Shown here in pieces: positions 18,196 to 27,894 of a DNA stretch of 64,000 bases. Both the position numbers and the translations under genes were made by a program. The notes under the pieces were generated by a model. That model was not told where the DNA came from and ran no database searches. It saw nothing but the letters and a program-made list of their open reading frames with translations. Source of the stretch: JANQMY01 sp965228775 (lineage in GTDB: Bacteria; Pseudomonadota; Alphaproteobacteria; JANQMY01); the NCBI GenBank assembly GCA_965228775.1, contig OZ245840.1:2232001-2296000 (forward strand), given 5' to 3'. Numbering within the stretch: the stretch's first letter is position 1; each line of letters starts with the position of its first letter.

Positions 18196-19029
18196 ATGAA
18201 GTTGTTTTTTCAGATCCAACTTGCCCTCGCCGCCCTATGTATCGCGGGGAGTATTGCTGGCGCTTCGGCTGACAACAAGGCCCCCACTGGCACGATTGAT
18301 CCGTCAACCATGACGCTCACTTTCGCAGATGAATTCGACACGCTGGAGATAAAGCGGCGGCGCAAGCCGGGCGGCCAGTGGACATCAGGCCTGCCTTACA
18401 ACGGTAATTTCGGCAAGGCCCATTTTGTGGAAACTCCACGCCGGGGCTTCCCGTTCCGCATAGAAGACGGCGTGCTGGTCATCGAAGCGCAGCGCAAATG
18501 GAACGGCAAATGGGAAACCGGACTCATTTCATCCGTTGACAGATCATATAACGGCTTTGCCCAGAAATACGGCTATTTCGAAGCACGTATGAAGATGCCC
18601 GGCGGGGCCGGGGCATGGTCGGCTTTCTGGCTGCTGGGCACGGGACAAGGCATTGACCCCTATACCGCCGAAATCGACATCGTCGAATTCTACCCGCGCC
18701 GCAAGAAGAACTATGAAACCGCCACCCATGTCTGGTACTACGGCAAGGGCAAGGACATTCATCAGGCCAAGAAATACGAGAACGCGAATGCGGATCACGT
18801 GGACAGGTTCAACACTTATGGTGTGCTGATCACGCCGTCGGACACGATCTTCTACCTCAACCGCGAAGAAGTCTCCCGCTTCCCAACGTCGGAGCACCAC
18901 CGGCAAACCATGTATATTTTGCTCAATCTGGCGCTGGAAAACCAAGCTGACTTGGACAAGCTGGAAAGCCCGCAGCGGATGTATGTGGACTATGTGCGTG
19001 TCTACGCGTTGCCCGAGGGGGTCGAATGA
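18196..19029 (+). CDS. Secreted glycoside hydrolase family 16
   Basis: A 277-residue protein with a signal peptide (cleavage near ASA, residue ~25) and one GH16 beta-jelly-roll. The catalytic signature is EIDIVEF (nucleophile and acid/base Glu), with KYGYFEARMKMPGGAGAWSA ahead of it, as in ExoK-type beta-glycanases. Such enzymes trim nascent exopolysaccharide outside the cell. The gene is inside the polysaccharide operon and its stop overlaps the next start by ATGA, so it is translationally coupled to the GT2 gene. The polymer specificity cannot be read from sequence. Confidence 0.88.
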   Translation: MKLFFQIQLALAALCIAGSIAGASADNKAPTGTIDPSTMTLTFADEFDTLEIKRRRKPGGQWTSGLPYNGNFGKAHFVETPRRGFPFRIEDGVLVIEAQRKWNGKWETGLISSVDRSYNGFAQKYGYFEARMKMPGGAGAWSAFWLLGTGQGIDPYTAEIDIVEFYPRRKKNYETATHVWYYGKGKDIHQAKKYENANADHVDRFNTYGVLITPSDTIFYLNREEVSRFPTSEHHRQTMYILLNLALENQADLDKLESPQRMYVDYVRVYALPEGVE

Positions 19030-19988
19030 CCAAGGCTGACGTGACCGCATTGGCGCCCGAAGCTGCGGTACCCGCAGACACCCTGCCAGAAGACACCTTG
19101 CCAGAAACCGGCAGCGCCTTGCGGATCGGCATTGGCATTGCCACGACGGGCCGGCCGGAAATCGTACGGAAAACGCTGGACGTTATCTCACGGCAGATCC
19201 GGAAGCCCGACCGGATCGCTATTTGCCCCGTCAAACCGGAAGATGTCACTGGCCTCGAAGACGCTTCGGAAATTTCCATCGTCTATGGCGGCCGGGGCCT
19301 TACAAAACAACGTAATGTCTTGCTCGACGCATTGAGCGATTGCGACATCATCACATTTTTCGACGACGACTATTTTCCGAGTACGAATTATCTCGTGGAA
19401 CTCGAGAAAATTTTTCTGACATTTCCCCAGATTGTCATGGCAACGGGCCAGCAGATCGCAGATGGCATTCACGGGCCCGGTTACAGCCCTGAAGAAGGCG
19501 AACACTTTCTTGCCACCGGTACGGTTAAGCGCCAGCTTCAAGACAAGCTCATCGCGTATAATGGCTACGGCTGCAATATGTCCTTTCGCGCGGCGCCTGC
19601 GCGCGAGAACGGCATTCGCTTCGATGAGAAGCTACCGCTTTATGGCTGGCTGGAGGATCTTGATTTTAGCCGGCAGCTGGCCGCTCATGGCGAGATTTTC
19701 CGGTTTCCCCAAATCACCGGCGTGCATCTGGGCACAAAGCGCGGACGGCAGTCGGGGCGGCGATTGGGATATTCACAGATTGCCAATGTGGTCTACCTGA
19801 TGCGCAAGGGCACCTGCGGTGCGCATATCGGGCTGAACACCATGGTCGGCAACTTCATCATGAACCTGTTGCGAAGTTTCAGACCGGAGCCCCATGTGGA
19901 CCGGATCGGGCGCCTGCGCGGCAATCTGGAAGCCTTGAAAGACCTTATTTTTGGCCGCTTAGACCCGCGGCGCATCGAAAGCATGTAA
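19026..19988 (+). CDS. Glycosyltransferase family 2
   Basis: A 320-residue GT-A enzyme. After a Pro/Glu-rich N-terminal 30 residues comes LRIGIGIATTGRPEIVRKTL, then GLTKQRNVLLDAL and the metal-binding DxD-type FFDDDYFP (about residue 113). LEDLDFSRQL provides the conserved ED pair before the acceptor region. It overlaps the GH16 stop by four bases. Probably adds one sugar of the repeat unit. Confidence 0.85.
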   Translation: MTKADVTALAPEAAVPADTLPEDTLPETGSALRIGIGIATTGRPEIVRKTLDVISRQIRKPDRIAICPVKPEDVTGLEDASEISIVYGGRGLTKQRNVLLDALSDCDIITFFDDDYFPSTNYLVELEKIFLTFPQIVMATGQQIADGIHGPGYSPEEGEHFLATGTVKRQLQDKLIAYNGYGCNMSFRAAPARENGIRFDEKLPLYGWLEDLDFSRQLAAHGEIFRFPQITGVHLGTKRGRQSGRRLGYSQIANVVYLMRKGTCGAHIGLNTMVGNFIMNLLRSFRPEPHVDRIGRLRGNLEALKDLIFGRLDPRRIESM

Positions 19989-20049
19989 GCTTAACTCCGG
20001 CGATTCCCGATGTTCGGCGCCGCCCTTGTGAATGAAATCCACCCACTGA

Positions 20050-21552
20050 ATGGCAAGCTCTCACAGTAATCCGCTTAAACCCGCCGCGATGATGCTTATG
20101 GGACGCGTTGTGACCCAGTTGTCGGCGGTCACAACATTCTTGCTGAGCGCTCAGTTTCTCACGGCGGAACTATTCGGCGCCTTCGCCCTTGCTTCCGCCA
20201 TTACCATGGTGGTGGGACAGCTTACCTATGTGGGGTTTCACGAATACACCTTGAAGGAACGGCTCGCCCCTGAAGATGCCGGAACGGTCTGGGCCGCAAG
20301 CTTGAGCTTTGGCGCCGTGCTTTCGATCTCGCTCGCCTTGTCCGCCCACCCCCTGTCGATGTTGTTTCGCAGCGAAGAAATCGAAGCGCTGATGTTGTGG
20401 TGGTCCATCATACCCATCACCACCGGCATCGCAGCCATCATGACCGCCCTTGCGTACAACAATAATCGCTTCTCGACGGTGGTGGTCGTCACCGTTGCCT
20501 TTGAAATTTTGGGTTTGATCGTTTTGGCCGTTGCCCTTTGGGGGGGCATGGCGCTGGAAGCTCTCCTGATCCAAAGGCTCATCGTCGCCATCCTACCGGC
20601 CCTCATCATTTGGCTCGTGCTGAGATATTGGATACCGCCCATCGTTAAATGGGACGAACTGCGCCGCCTGTTCAACTTCGTGAAACACCTGATCGGCAAT
20701 CATTTCCTGGGCTTCGGATCGTCCTATGGCGCGGATCTGGCGCTTGGATTTGCGGCGGGCCCAGCCGCTACCGGCCTTTACCGATTTGGCGCGCGGATCG
20801 TCATTGCCATTTCCACCATCACCAACATTCCACTCGCCACCATGGCTTGGACGGAATTGTCGAAAGTCAAAGATGATCCAAAGGCGCTCAAACGGCGTGC
20901 GGATAACTTCTTGCCTGCCGTAACGCTTATTGCGGGCGCCCCATTGATAGGACTTGCAGCCATTGCCGATCCGTTCATCACACGGTTGGCTCCAGCGGAA
21001 TGGCAAGGATCGATCATCGTGGTTCAGATATTGGCACTGATCAGTGCAACACGCATGGCATTCACCGTCACGTTGAGCCCCGCCTTGGGCGTTTCGGGAC
21101 AAGAGCGCTGGATCCCGATCGTCAATTTGGTCAATGCCAGTGTTTCAATCGCCGCGATCTTAATATTGGCGCGGTTCGGTGTGGCGGCTGCCGCTCTCTC
21201 CCAGTTGGTCGCACTACTTGTTTTCATTCCGTTTGCCACACATTTGCTCGAAAAGCATTTGGCCATCTCCCGCACAAAGTGGCTGCGCTGCCTTCTGGTT
21301 ACCGCCGCGGCCGCCATTGCCGTGTGGTTTGGCGTTTCCTTCGCCGCCCTGATGCTCAATCCGCTGCCCACGGCGATCTATCTACCGGCTTTGGTGTTGA
21401 TCGGTGCGGCCATCTATATCCCTGTTGTAGCTTTTGCAGCGCCGGAACAAGCCCGATGGTTCGGCACACAGGTAATGGACGCAGCCCCTCCCCCAATTAG
21501 ACGGCGGCTGATGCCCCTCCTTGCCGCTCCCCTTGGGCTGCAACGGGATTAG
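20050..21552 (+). CDS. Wzx-type polysaccharide flippase
   Basis: A 500-residue integral membrane protein with about 12-14 hydrophobic helices spread along its length, and an early motif RVVTQLSAVTTFLLSAQFL resembling MVF/PST-family lipid-linked oligosaccharide flippases. It would move the undecaprenyl-linked repeat unit across the inner membrane. Its last four bases overlap the 3' end of the convergent Wzy-like gene, so the two transcripts collide here. Confidence 0.85.
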   Translation: MASSHSNPLKPAAMMLMGRVVTQLSAVTTFLLSAQFLTAELFGAFALASAITMVVGQLTYVGFHEYTLKERLAPEDAGTVWAASLSFGAVLSISLALSAHPLSMLFRSEEIEALMLWWSIIPITTGIAAIMTALAYNNNRFSTVVVVTVAFEILGLIVLAVALWGGMALEALLIQRLIVAILPALIIWLVLRYWIPPIVKWDELRRLFNFVKHLIGNHFLGFGSSYGADLALGFAAGPAATGLYRFGARIVIAISTITNIPLATMAWTELSKVKDDPKALKRRADNFLPAVTLIAGAPLIGLAAIADPFITRLAPAEWQGSIIVVQILALISATRMAFTVTLSPALGVSGQERWIPIVNLVNASVSIAAILILARFGVAAAALSQLVALLVFIPFATHLLEKHLAISRTKWLRCLLVTAAAAIAVWFGVSFAALMLNPLPTAIYLPALVLIGAAIYIPVVAFAAPEQARWFGTQVMDAAPPPIRRRLMPLLAAPLGLQRD

Positions 21553-22985
21553 TGCTTGTCTCGCAAAAATGCAGGGGACGGTGTCGCGCGTGCGGGAAAG
21601 GCTTGATCCGCCGCGCTTTGTAAGGACAACGCACAAGCGGTTGCCGCAAACAAGAAGAACAGCAATCCAAGATCCGGGTTCGACGCCGCTAAGTTGGCCT
21701 GAATAAACATGGCGAGGCATGAGGCTTTAGCACCGCCAGCTAAAGATCTGTGCTCTGAGTTTTTCAGTGGGATCTTGAGGCGAGCTAACAGATAGAAGAA
21801 CGCCCCATAGGCGATGGCCCCCGCAATCCCGACCGCCGCCAACAGGCCCACCACGAAGCTGGACCCGCGCACGCTGCCAAGGCCAAGCCCAATCATGTAG
21901 GACTCAAAGAACGCGTTGAGCGCTTGGCGGTTCCAGGCCGCCCGTTCGACACCCGACTCGGACTCCAGCTTGGAGAACAAAAGCTGGTCCATATACGAAT
22001 AAAATCCGGGCGACAGTTCCAGGGCGAGGAAAAACCCTGCAATGGCCACCGGCAGGGCCATCACCCCCCCGATCACCATGATCACCGTGGGCGTGGGCAC
22101 GCGCCGGCGGGCCATATCCACCGCCGCCAGCGTCAAGACGATCATGGCAAAAACGCCGAGGGCCGCATAGGCACTGGATGAGGTGGAAAAGATCGTCGCC
22201 AGGAACATGGCGATCATATAGGGGAACGTGAACTTCTCTCGTCCGCCGAAACGCCAGTAAATGACCCAAAACGCAAAGAGCGCCAGCGAGTAATAGCTAT
22301 AGCTGGACGCTTCCGGAAATCCGCCGACGAGGCGCGGAATGCCCGCAAAAACCGCATGGTCCAGCAGTGCATAATTCGCGGTGCGCAATAGACCATTCAT
22401 GAATGAGGCGCCGGTGACGTTTTCCACAACATCAAGGCCCGTGAGGAAAAGATGCGTGAGGGTGAGCGCTTTGACCGCATTCAGAAACTGGCGCTCGCGA
22501 TCGCGCCCCTGGCTGATTGCCACAACCACGAGGAAAAAAATCACACCCTGCAGCAGATACAGACTTTGCGTCACATTGGCCGTGCTTGGCCGGACAGGTA
22601 TCAGTCTGGTTCCCCCGATGGCCTTGTCATCTCTTGCAATACTGAAGACCTCGATACTGCCCGCAAAAAACCGGGGACTGACAATGGTCACAGCCAAGGC
22701 GATCGCAATAAACACCACCAGAAAGAATCCCGGCGTATACGGACGGCTTGCCGCAAGCAGCATCGGCAGCGCTTCGCGCCGCTGGATCAAGAAAAACCCA
22801 ATCAGCGCAGCACCGACCAGGTTCCCCACAATGACCGACGAGTTCCCGAAGGCCGGCAGATTGACCGCCGCAGCGGCCCCGAACGGAAGGGCTACGGCCA
22901 AGACCGCGAGCTGGTTTCGCGGTTTGACCACAAGCAGCAGTACGATCAGCAGAAGAGCTAAGAATGTGGTCGGAACAATCTGCAT
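21549..22985 (-). CDS. O-antigen ligase/Wzy-like polymerase
   Basis: A 478-residue membrane protein with 10 or more hydrophobic helices and a long periplasmic loop in its C-terminal half (around VERAAWNRQALNAFFESYMI and GLGLGSVRGSS), the typical layout of WaaL/Wzy proteins. In this cluster a repeat-unit polymerase is more likely than an O-antigen ligase. First gene after a short gap, transcribed opposite to the flippase. Confidence 0.8.
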   Translation of the reverse strand: MQIVPTTFLALLLIVLLLVVKPRNQLAVLAVALPFGAAAAVNLPAFGNSSVIVGNLVGAALIGFFLIQRREALPMLLAASRPYTPGFFLVVFIAIALAVTIVSPRFFAGSIEVFSIARDDKAIGGTRLIPVRPSTANVTQSLYLLQGVIFFLVVVAISQGRDRERQFLNAVKALTLTHLFLTGLDVVENVTGASFMNGLLRTANYALLDHAVFAGIPRLVGGFPEASSYSYYSLALFAFWVIYWRFGGREKFTFPYMIAMFLATIFSTSSSAYAALGVFAMIVLTLAAVDMARRRVPTPTVIMVIGGVMALPVAIAGFFLALELSPGFYSYMDQLLFSKLESESGVERAAWNRQALNAFFESYMIGLGLGSVRGSSFVVGLLAAVGIAGAIAYGAFFYLLARLKIPLKNSEHRSLAGGAKASCLAMFIQANLAASNPDLGLLFFLFAATACALSLQSAADQAFPARATPSPAFLRDKH

Positions 22986-23071
22986 GAAAACAGTCAGTCA
23001 CAACTTAGTTTAAGGCCGACGGAAACAATCCGTTTCCTGTCTATACCACGAATGCGACTTTGCTTGCTGTG

Positions 23072-24118
23072 TTAAGGCGTTTCTGCCGCGCAGTGGCCGC
23101 CGCCCGGCTTCCGCGCGCGCAACTTGGTTAGCAGATTGAGCCCTCTCACGCGAACCACGCCCGCCAACATTCTGTACCGCAGATAGTGGTATTTGGGAGA
23201 AAACAGGGTCGATGGATGTACGGAAAACACATCGAGCAGCACCCGTGCCGTACTGAATTCGTCGCGGCGGTCAGCGGGCGCTATGCCCCGGCGCCAGACA
23301 CGGAATCTAATATAGGCATCGAGCAGACGCTGATCTATGCAAGCCAAAATCCGTTCTTCGGCCGTTTCAGGAGGCCCTGATTCAACCGGGTCCGGGCGTC
23401 CTTCATGCACTTCGATGGCGGAAATTTCGGCGAAGGCCGCGTATTTTTCTTGAAGGACCGTCCGCGTACGCGACATTGATCCATCGTGTTGCCGATAGTG
23501 CAGCATGATGCGATCAGGGTTGTAAAACCGTCCGTACCGGTACAACCTTAAAAACAGATCATAGTCTTCGGCAAGATCAAGCGCCTTGCGGTAACCACCG
23601 CAGCCCACCAGCGCTTGACGGCGAACCATGCACAGCCCCTGCATCGACAAAGCGACTTTCGGCGGAAACATATTCAGGTTCGTTTTTGTGTGCCGCCCGG
23701 CATTCGTCGTACTGCCGAGATTGCCGTCTGCGTCCATGGTTTGTGCCTGACCGCCGATCAGCACAGCATCCGGCGCTCCATCCAAATAGTCCGCCTGTTC
23801 TTGCAGCCTATAGGGCGGACTTGTGTCATCGGCATCTATGCGCGCCACATATTCGCCCCGGCATTTGGTGAGGCCCAAATTGACCGATTCCGAAATGCCA
23901 CTATGAGGTTTTGACACAGGCATCACGCGGCTGTCCTCGGCCGCCAGTTCTTCTAGAATCTTGGCGGTTCCATCGGTACTGCCGTCGTCCACGATAATGT
24001 ATTCGAAGTCTCTGAACGTTTGATCGAGGATGGATTGCACTGCCTCGCGCAGGAAACGTTCGCCATTGTAGACGCAAGTCAATACCGACACTTTTGGAGG
24101 AGTATCTTTGACGCTCAT
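23072..24118 (-). CDS. Glycosyltransferase family 2
   Basis: A 348-residue GT2 with a clear catalytic domain: KVSVLTCVYNGERFLREAVQ, YIIVDDGSTDGTAK, YVARIDADDTSPPYRL (DxD) and LAEDYDLFLRL (ED). The C-terminal ~110 residues are basic and helical. ATG at 24118 is chosen because it begins one base after the upstream GT4 stop codon, implying translational coupling. Probably builds the exopolysaccharide repeat unit. Confidence 0.88.
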   Translation of the reverse strand: MSVKDTPPKVSVLTCVYNGERFLREAVQSILDQTFRDFEYIIVDDGSTDGTAKILEELAAEDSRVMPVSKPHSGISESVNLGLTKCRGEYVARIDADDTSPPYRLQEQADYLDGAPDAVLIGGQAQTMDADGNLGSTTNAGRHTKTNLNMFPPKVALSMQGLCMVRRQALVGCGGYRKALDLAEDYDLFLRLYRYGRFYNPDRIMLHYRQHDGSMSRTRTVLQEKYAAFAEISAIEVHEGRPDPVESGPPETAEERILACIDQRLLDAYIRFRVWRRGIAPADRRDEFSTARVLLDVFSVHPSTLFSPKYHYLRYRMLAGVVRVRGLNLLTKLRARKPGGGHCAAETP

Positions 24119-24119
24119 T

Positions 24120-25292
24120 TCAATTCGCCGCCACAACTTCATCCAACACGGAAATCAATTGCCGCGCCGCTCGTTCCCAAGTGAATGCCGCTGCATGGGC
24201 TTTACCGCGCTCAGACAGGGATGACCACTTATCAGGGTTTTGTGCAAGATCGATTATGGCGTCACGCCATGCTGCCGGTTGTTCATGCGAGACATAGTCC
24301 ACCGCATCACCGCACACTTCCGGCAGAGCGCCGCACGGCGCAACAAGCGCGGGACATCCCACCTGCATGGCTTCCAAAGGCGGCAAGCCAAAGCCTTCCG
24401 TTGTGGATGGGAAGGCCAAACACAAAGCCTCTTTCATCAGCCCTACCAACACATCGTCTGAAACCGGCCCTGTGAACATCACATTCGCGGGCACCGGCCC
24501 ATAAAGTTCTTCGAATTCTCCGCGATCGGCTTTACCGAACAGCACCAATTGCATGTCCGAAAGTGGGGGCGCCGCAAATGCGCGCAACAGAATAGAGATG
24601 TTCTTATGAGGCTGGGTATTGGCCAGCGCCAACGCGAATTTTCGGTACTGCACGCCAAAGGCAGCTGAGGCACCCGGTTTGGCCGTCACCGACATCACAT
24701 GATCGACACCATTGTGGATCGTGTTTGTCTTATGCGCCGGGGCAACGCCAAGCCTATCGAGCTGCTGCCGCGAAAAGTCCGAGACGGTCAGAATACGGTG
24801 GTGGCGCCGCCCCATGAGAGGTTGGGCCGTTCGATAGAACAAGCGAAATGCCGGCGAATACGAAGCGGGCGTCAAATGCACTTGCGCATCGTGGATCATG
24901 GTGACGGCATTGCGCGTGGCCACGGGCCCAAGATTGCACAAGCTCACCAAAAGGCGCTGCTTCGTCAGAAAGGGAAGTTCCAGCTGTTCCCAAAGCTGGC
25001 CTGTCAGACGCCCGACCTTCTCAATGCGAATATGGGAAAGATCAAGCGACCGATCCGCGTTTCGCGGGGTCAAGACCGTGGCATCGATCTTTCGGGCAAG
25101 CTCCGGGTCGGATTGCATCAGCCTGTCTAAGGCGATGATAAGTTCAGCCGCTACACGGTGAACACCGGTGGGCGCCGCACTTAGAAACTTTCCATTGAAG
25201 GCGAGCTGCACGTTGAGCAAAGAACCGTTGGGTTTGCGGGAAATGGTGTTTTGCCGATGCCTGTCTTTGGCACCTTGCCGCTCCAAAATCAA
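24120..25292 (-). CDS. Glycosyltransferase family 4
   Basis: Up to 390 residues. The recognisable fold begins near residue 25 (NVQLAFNGKFLSAAPTGVHR), so the real start may be TTG at 25220 or GTG at 25211 instead of TTG at 25292. GT4 signatures are ALANTQPHKNISILLRAF, VLFGKADRGEFEEL and the EX7E motif in STTEGFGLPPLEAMQVGCP. It sits between the glycosylphosphotransferase and GT2 genes, in one leftward operon. Confidence 0.85.
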   Translation of the reverse strand: MILERQGAKDRHRQNTISRKPNGSLLNVQLAFNGKFLSAAPTGVHRVAAELIIALDRLMQSDPELARKIDATVLTPRNADRSLDLSHIRIEKVGRLTGQLWEQLELPFLTKQRLLVSLCNLGPVATRNAVTMIHDAQVHLTPASYSPAFRLFYRTAQPLMGRRHHRILTVSDFSRQQLDRLGVAPAHKTNTIHNGVDHVMSVTAKPGASAAFGVQYRKFALALANTQPHKNISILLRAFAAPPLSDMQLVLFGKADRGEFEELYGPVPANVMFTGPVSDDVLVGLMKEALCLAFPSTTEGFGLPPLEAMQVGCPALVAPCGALPEVCGDAVDYVSHEQPAAWRDAIIDLAQNPDKWSSLSERGKAHAAAFTWERAARQLISVLDEVVAAN

Positions 25293-25307
25293 CTCAGAGC
25301 CGAGAGC

Positions 25308-26810
25308 TTAAACAGCCCCTTTGGAAGACAGCACGGCAGGAACGGTGCGCATGATGATCGCAATGTCGTGCCAGAAGGACCAGTTGCGCGCATACCAACC
25401 ATCGAGATAAACGCGCCGCTCATAGGTCGTGTTGCTGCGGCCACTGATTTGCCAGAGCCCTGTTACACCGGGCCGCAGTTTCAAATAGTAAGCCCGGTTG
25501 TCGCCAAACTTGGTGAGTTCTTCCTCGGTGACCGGGCGCGGGCCCACAACACTCATATCGCCTTTCAGAATGTTGTAGAGCTGAGGCAGCTCGTCCAGGC
25601 TTGTCCGGCGGAGGAACTTGCCGATCTGGGTGACCCGAGGGTCATCGGTCAGCTTTTGCGTGCGCGACCATTCTTCGGCAGCATCGGGGTTTTCGTTCAG
25701 ATAGTCAGACAACATGGCGGATGCATCGGGCACCATGGTTCTAAACTTGTAGCATTTGAACTTCTTGCCATTACGGCCGACCCGTTCATGGCCAAAGAAA
25801 ATCGGCCCGCGATCCGCTGCCACCGTGCCCGCGATGAACAGCATCAGCGGGAAGGTCGCGATAATGGCACTGCCCGCCAATACCCAATCCGTCAGGCGCT
25901 TCAAGAATGCCGCGACGATGCGCGAGGTGCCGTAACGCGGCGACAGCAGCACCATCTCGTTCCGATAAAGCGGCATGACCTCCATGTTCAGAACCGACAT
26001 TTCATGCATGGGCGCTAGAACCGAATACGGAATGCGTTCGGTGTTGAGATATCGGATAGCAGCCCGCAGCCCATCATCAGACGGAAATCCTTGCGCGAAG
26101 ATCACATGAGCACCCTTCCAAGGCCCCACGGCAGCACGAAGGCGGGCGAAATCATCTTTGCCGAACGGCACGCCGTCCGCCGTCACCAGTTTGGAGACGG
26201 TGCGCAATCCCATCTGGTATTCCGCCCCGAACAGCATTAACGCCTCTTCCACGGCGCGGTTATCGCCAACCACAACCACCGGGATCTTCCATTCGTCCCG
26301 GTTCATCACGAGACCTTTGACCAGCGCGCGGCCGATCAAGACAAGCGGCACGGCCCCGACCCAAGTCCCCACGAGCCAGAGCCTGGAAAAATCATCCTTC
26401 TGCGCGTAATGCAGAAACCCTTCCACCAACATGGCAAAGGCAAGGATCGACACCACATGCTGTAGTTCGCGATGGAGCGGTACGCCGCACCGGTAATGTC
26501 CGCGCAAGGACAATATAGAGACAATGCCGATGGCGATGATCGTGACATATGCCAGCCGGCTGGCACCGCCGGGAATGCCTTCTTGCAGATAATAGAGGTC
26601 GAAAACGAAATAGGTGGCCACGGCGACCACAGCGCCGGACAACACCAAGCTCAAACCGATGGCCAGAAAATCCGACACCACAAACAGGAAACTAAGCCAT
26701 GTTTGCGGACGATAGGTTGGCAAAACCAGCGCGCGCAGCCGTTCAGACCAAGGCACGCTGTTCTCATTGAGAGGAACTTTCGATTGAGCCGAAGCTACTT
26801 TCGTCGTCAC
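25308..26810 (-). CDS. Undecaprenyl-phosphate glycosyl-1-phosphate transferase
   Basis: A 500-residue polyprenyl glycosylphosphotransferase of the WbaP/WcaJ type. It has four N-terminal hydrophobic helices (about residues 38-150), a nucleotide-binding-like middle part and the conserved C-terminal catalytic domain: FFGHERVGRNGKKFKCYKFR, LRRTSLDELPQLYNILKGDM, VGPRPVTEEEL and LRPGVTGLWQISGRS. It transfers the first sugar-1-phosphate to undecaprenyl phosphate and so starts repeat-unit synthesis. The GTG start lacks a clear ribosome site and could be wrong. It heads the leftward half of the cluster. Confidence 0.9.
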   Translation of the reverse strand: MTTKVASAQSKVPLNENSVPWSERLRALVLPTYRPQTWLSFLFVVSDFLAIGLSLVLSGAVVAVATYFVFDLYYLQEGIPGGASRLAYVTIIAIGIVSILSLRGHYRCGVPLHRELQHVVSILAFAMLVEGFLHYAQKDDFSRLWLVGTWVGAVPLVLIGRALVKGLVMNRDEWKIPVVVVGDNRAVEEALMLFGAEYQMGLRTVSKLVTADGVPFGKDDFARLRAAVGPWKGAHVIFAQGFPSDDGLRAAIRYLNTERIPYSVLAPMHEMSVLNMEVMPLYRNEMVLLSPRYGTSRIVAAFLKRLTDWVLAGSAIIATFPLMLFIAGTVAADRGPIFFGHERVGRNGKKFKCYKFRTMVPDASAMLSDYLNENPDAAEEWSRTQKLTDDPRVTQIGKFLRRTSLDELPQLYNILKGDMSVVGPRPVTEEELTKFGDNRAYYLKLRPGVTGLWQISGRSNTTYERRVYLDGWYARNWSFWHDIAIIMRTVPAVLSSKGAV

Positions 26811-27329
26811 TTGGTTGTATACCTAGCAAAAACTGATGGAAGACCGCGCGAATGCTTCGCAAGCGAGTAACTGCTGTCAGCAATATTAGGCTTACAAGTA
26901 TTTCACAACAACAAATTCTTAATTCTCGCCCATATGCGTGCATTTTCAGCGAATATGAATAATAGCTGAACAGCCTGGACAGTTTTTCAAAGATCTCGAC
27001 AAGTTTTTGTTGCAGTTTAGCGGTCAATAGAGCGGTCTAGCGCCGCGAGTGATTCGCCTTCGCGCATTTAGAGTATTTCTCCAAATCTTCAGAATAACTC
27101 GCTATTTTTCAGTATTTTTCTGCCAAGTTCGAGATTTCGATCCCAAATTTGAAATTCAAATCAGAATTTTGACTACTACCTATGAGTGATTTTCTTATTC
27201 ATTTCTTCATGTGCCTGAATAAATACACTAAAACCCCAATTAACCGCCTATTTGTGTTTTATTAACCATAAACCCTGCGTATTATACTTAGATACGAATG
27301 GCCTAATGTGGGATGACGTGGGGGCTAAC
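26811..27329. other. AT-rich promoter region between the polysaccharide cluster and the Gly/His-rich gene
   Basis: About 520 bp, strongly AT-rich, with no credible ORF. It must contain the promoter of the leftward polysaccharide operon. For the rightward gene a plausible promoter is TTATTA (-35 like) 17 bases before TTATAC at about 27282-27287, but this is a visual guess. The composition would suit binding of nucleoid proteins or several regulators. Confidence 0.4.
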
Positions 27330-27818
27330 ATGAAGGTAGCAGTCGTAATCGCGGGCATTTTGTTGCTCGTTGGCGCCGCTGCCCCGGCAGTATGGGCAAA
27401 TGGATCACATGGTGGTTCGCATGGCGGATCTCATGGCGGTGGAAGTTGGGAACCGCGCATGATCGGCGCTGAGTACCTTGTCGACGAAACACTTTCCAAA
27501 ACCGATAACCTTCAAAGCAAGTTCGGCAACGACCTTTCTTTGGGCTTGGGTGCGGAATACATCGTCGATGATGTCATGTTGAAAAATGAGAACATCCAGT
27601 GGAAGGGACAGTGGCTTGCATTCGAGCCGCTGAACAAGTTCGAAAGCAAAGTGGGACATGTATCGGATCATTTGTCCGATCACCTGTCACATGGAAGCTC
27701 GGGTTCGCATTCCAGCAAATTCGATTTCAGCTTTCCGGAAGTACACCTTCCTTCAAAGCCAGACTTGGACTTGCCGAGTTTTGGTCACGGAAGTTCTCAC
27801 GGCAGTCAATTGCCATAA
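27330..27818 (+). CDS. Secreted Gly/Ser/His-rich protein of unknown function
   Basis: A 162-residue protein with a signal peptide (residues 1-22, cleavage after VWA) followed by GSHGG repeats (three copies near residues 25-35). The middle has a twofold internal repeat: EYLVDETLSKTDNLQSK and EYIVDDVMLKNENIQWK. The C-terminal His/Ser/Pro-rich tail includes SDHLSDHLSHGSSGSHSS. The ATG at 27330 is used because the signal peptide starts there. It is next to the exopolysaccharide cluster and could be a matrix or metal-binding protein; no family recognised. Confidence 0.7.
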   Translation: MKVAVVIAGILLLVGAAAPAVWANGSHGGSHGGSHGGGSWEPRMIGAEYLVDETLSKTDNLQSKFGNDLSLGLGAEYIVDDVMLKNENIQWKGQWLAFEPLNKFESKVGHVSDHLSDHLSHGSSGSHSSKFDFSFPEVHLPSKPDLDLPSFGHGSSHGSQLP

Positions 27819-27844
27819 GAACGGCAAATTTCTTATTTGCCTAA

Positions 27845-27874
27845 GGCCCCGGTTCCGCCGGGGCCTTTCTTTTT
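27845..27874 (+). terminator. Rho-independent terminator
   Basis: GGCCCCGG (27845-27852) pairs perfectly with CCGGGGCC (27858-27865), followed by TTTCTTTTT. It lies 26 bp after the stop of the Gly/His-rich secreted protein. Confidence 0.9.
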
Positions 27875-27894
27875 GCACGCAATGCGTCAGCTGA

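Noticed and set aside
26764..27027. Minus-strand ORF of 87 codons in the AT-rich region
   Set aside because: It overlaps the start of the glycosylphosphotransferase in another frame, has no ribosome site and no family-like features.
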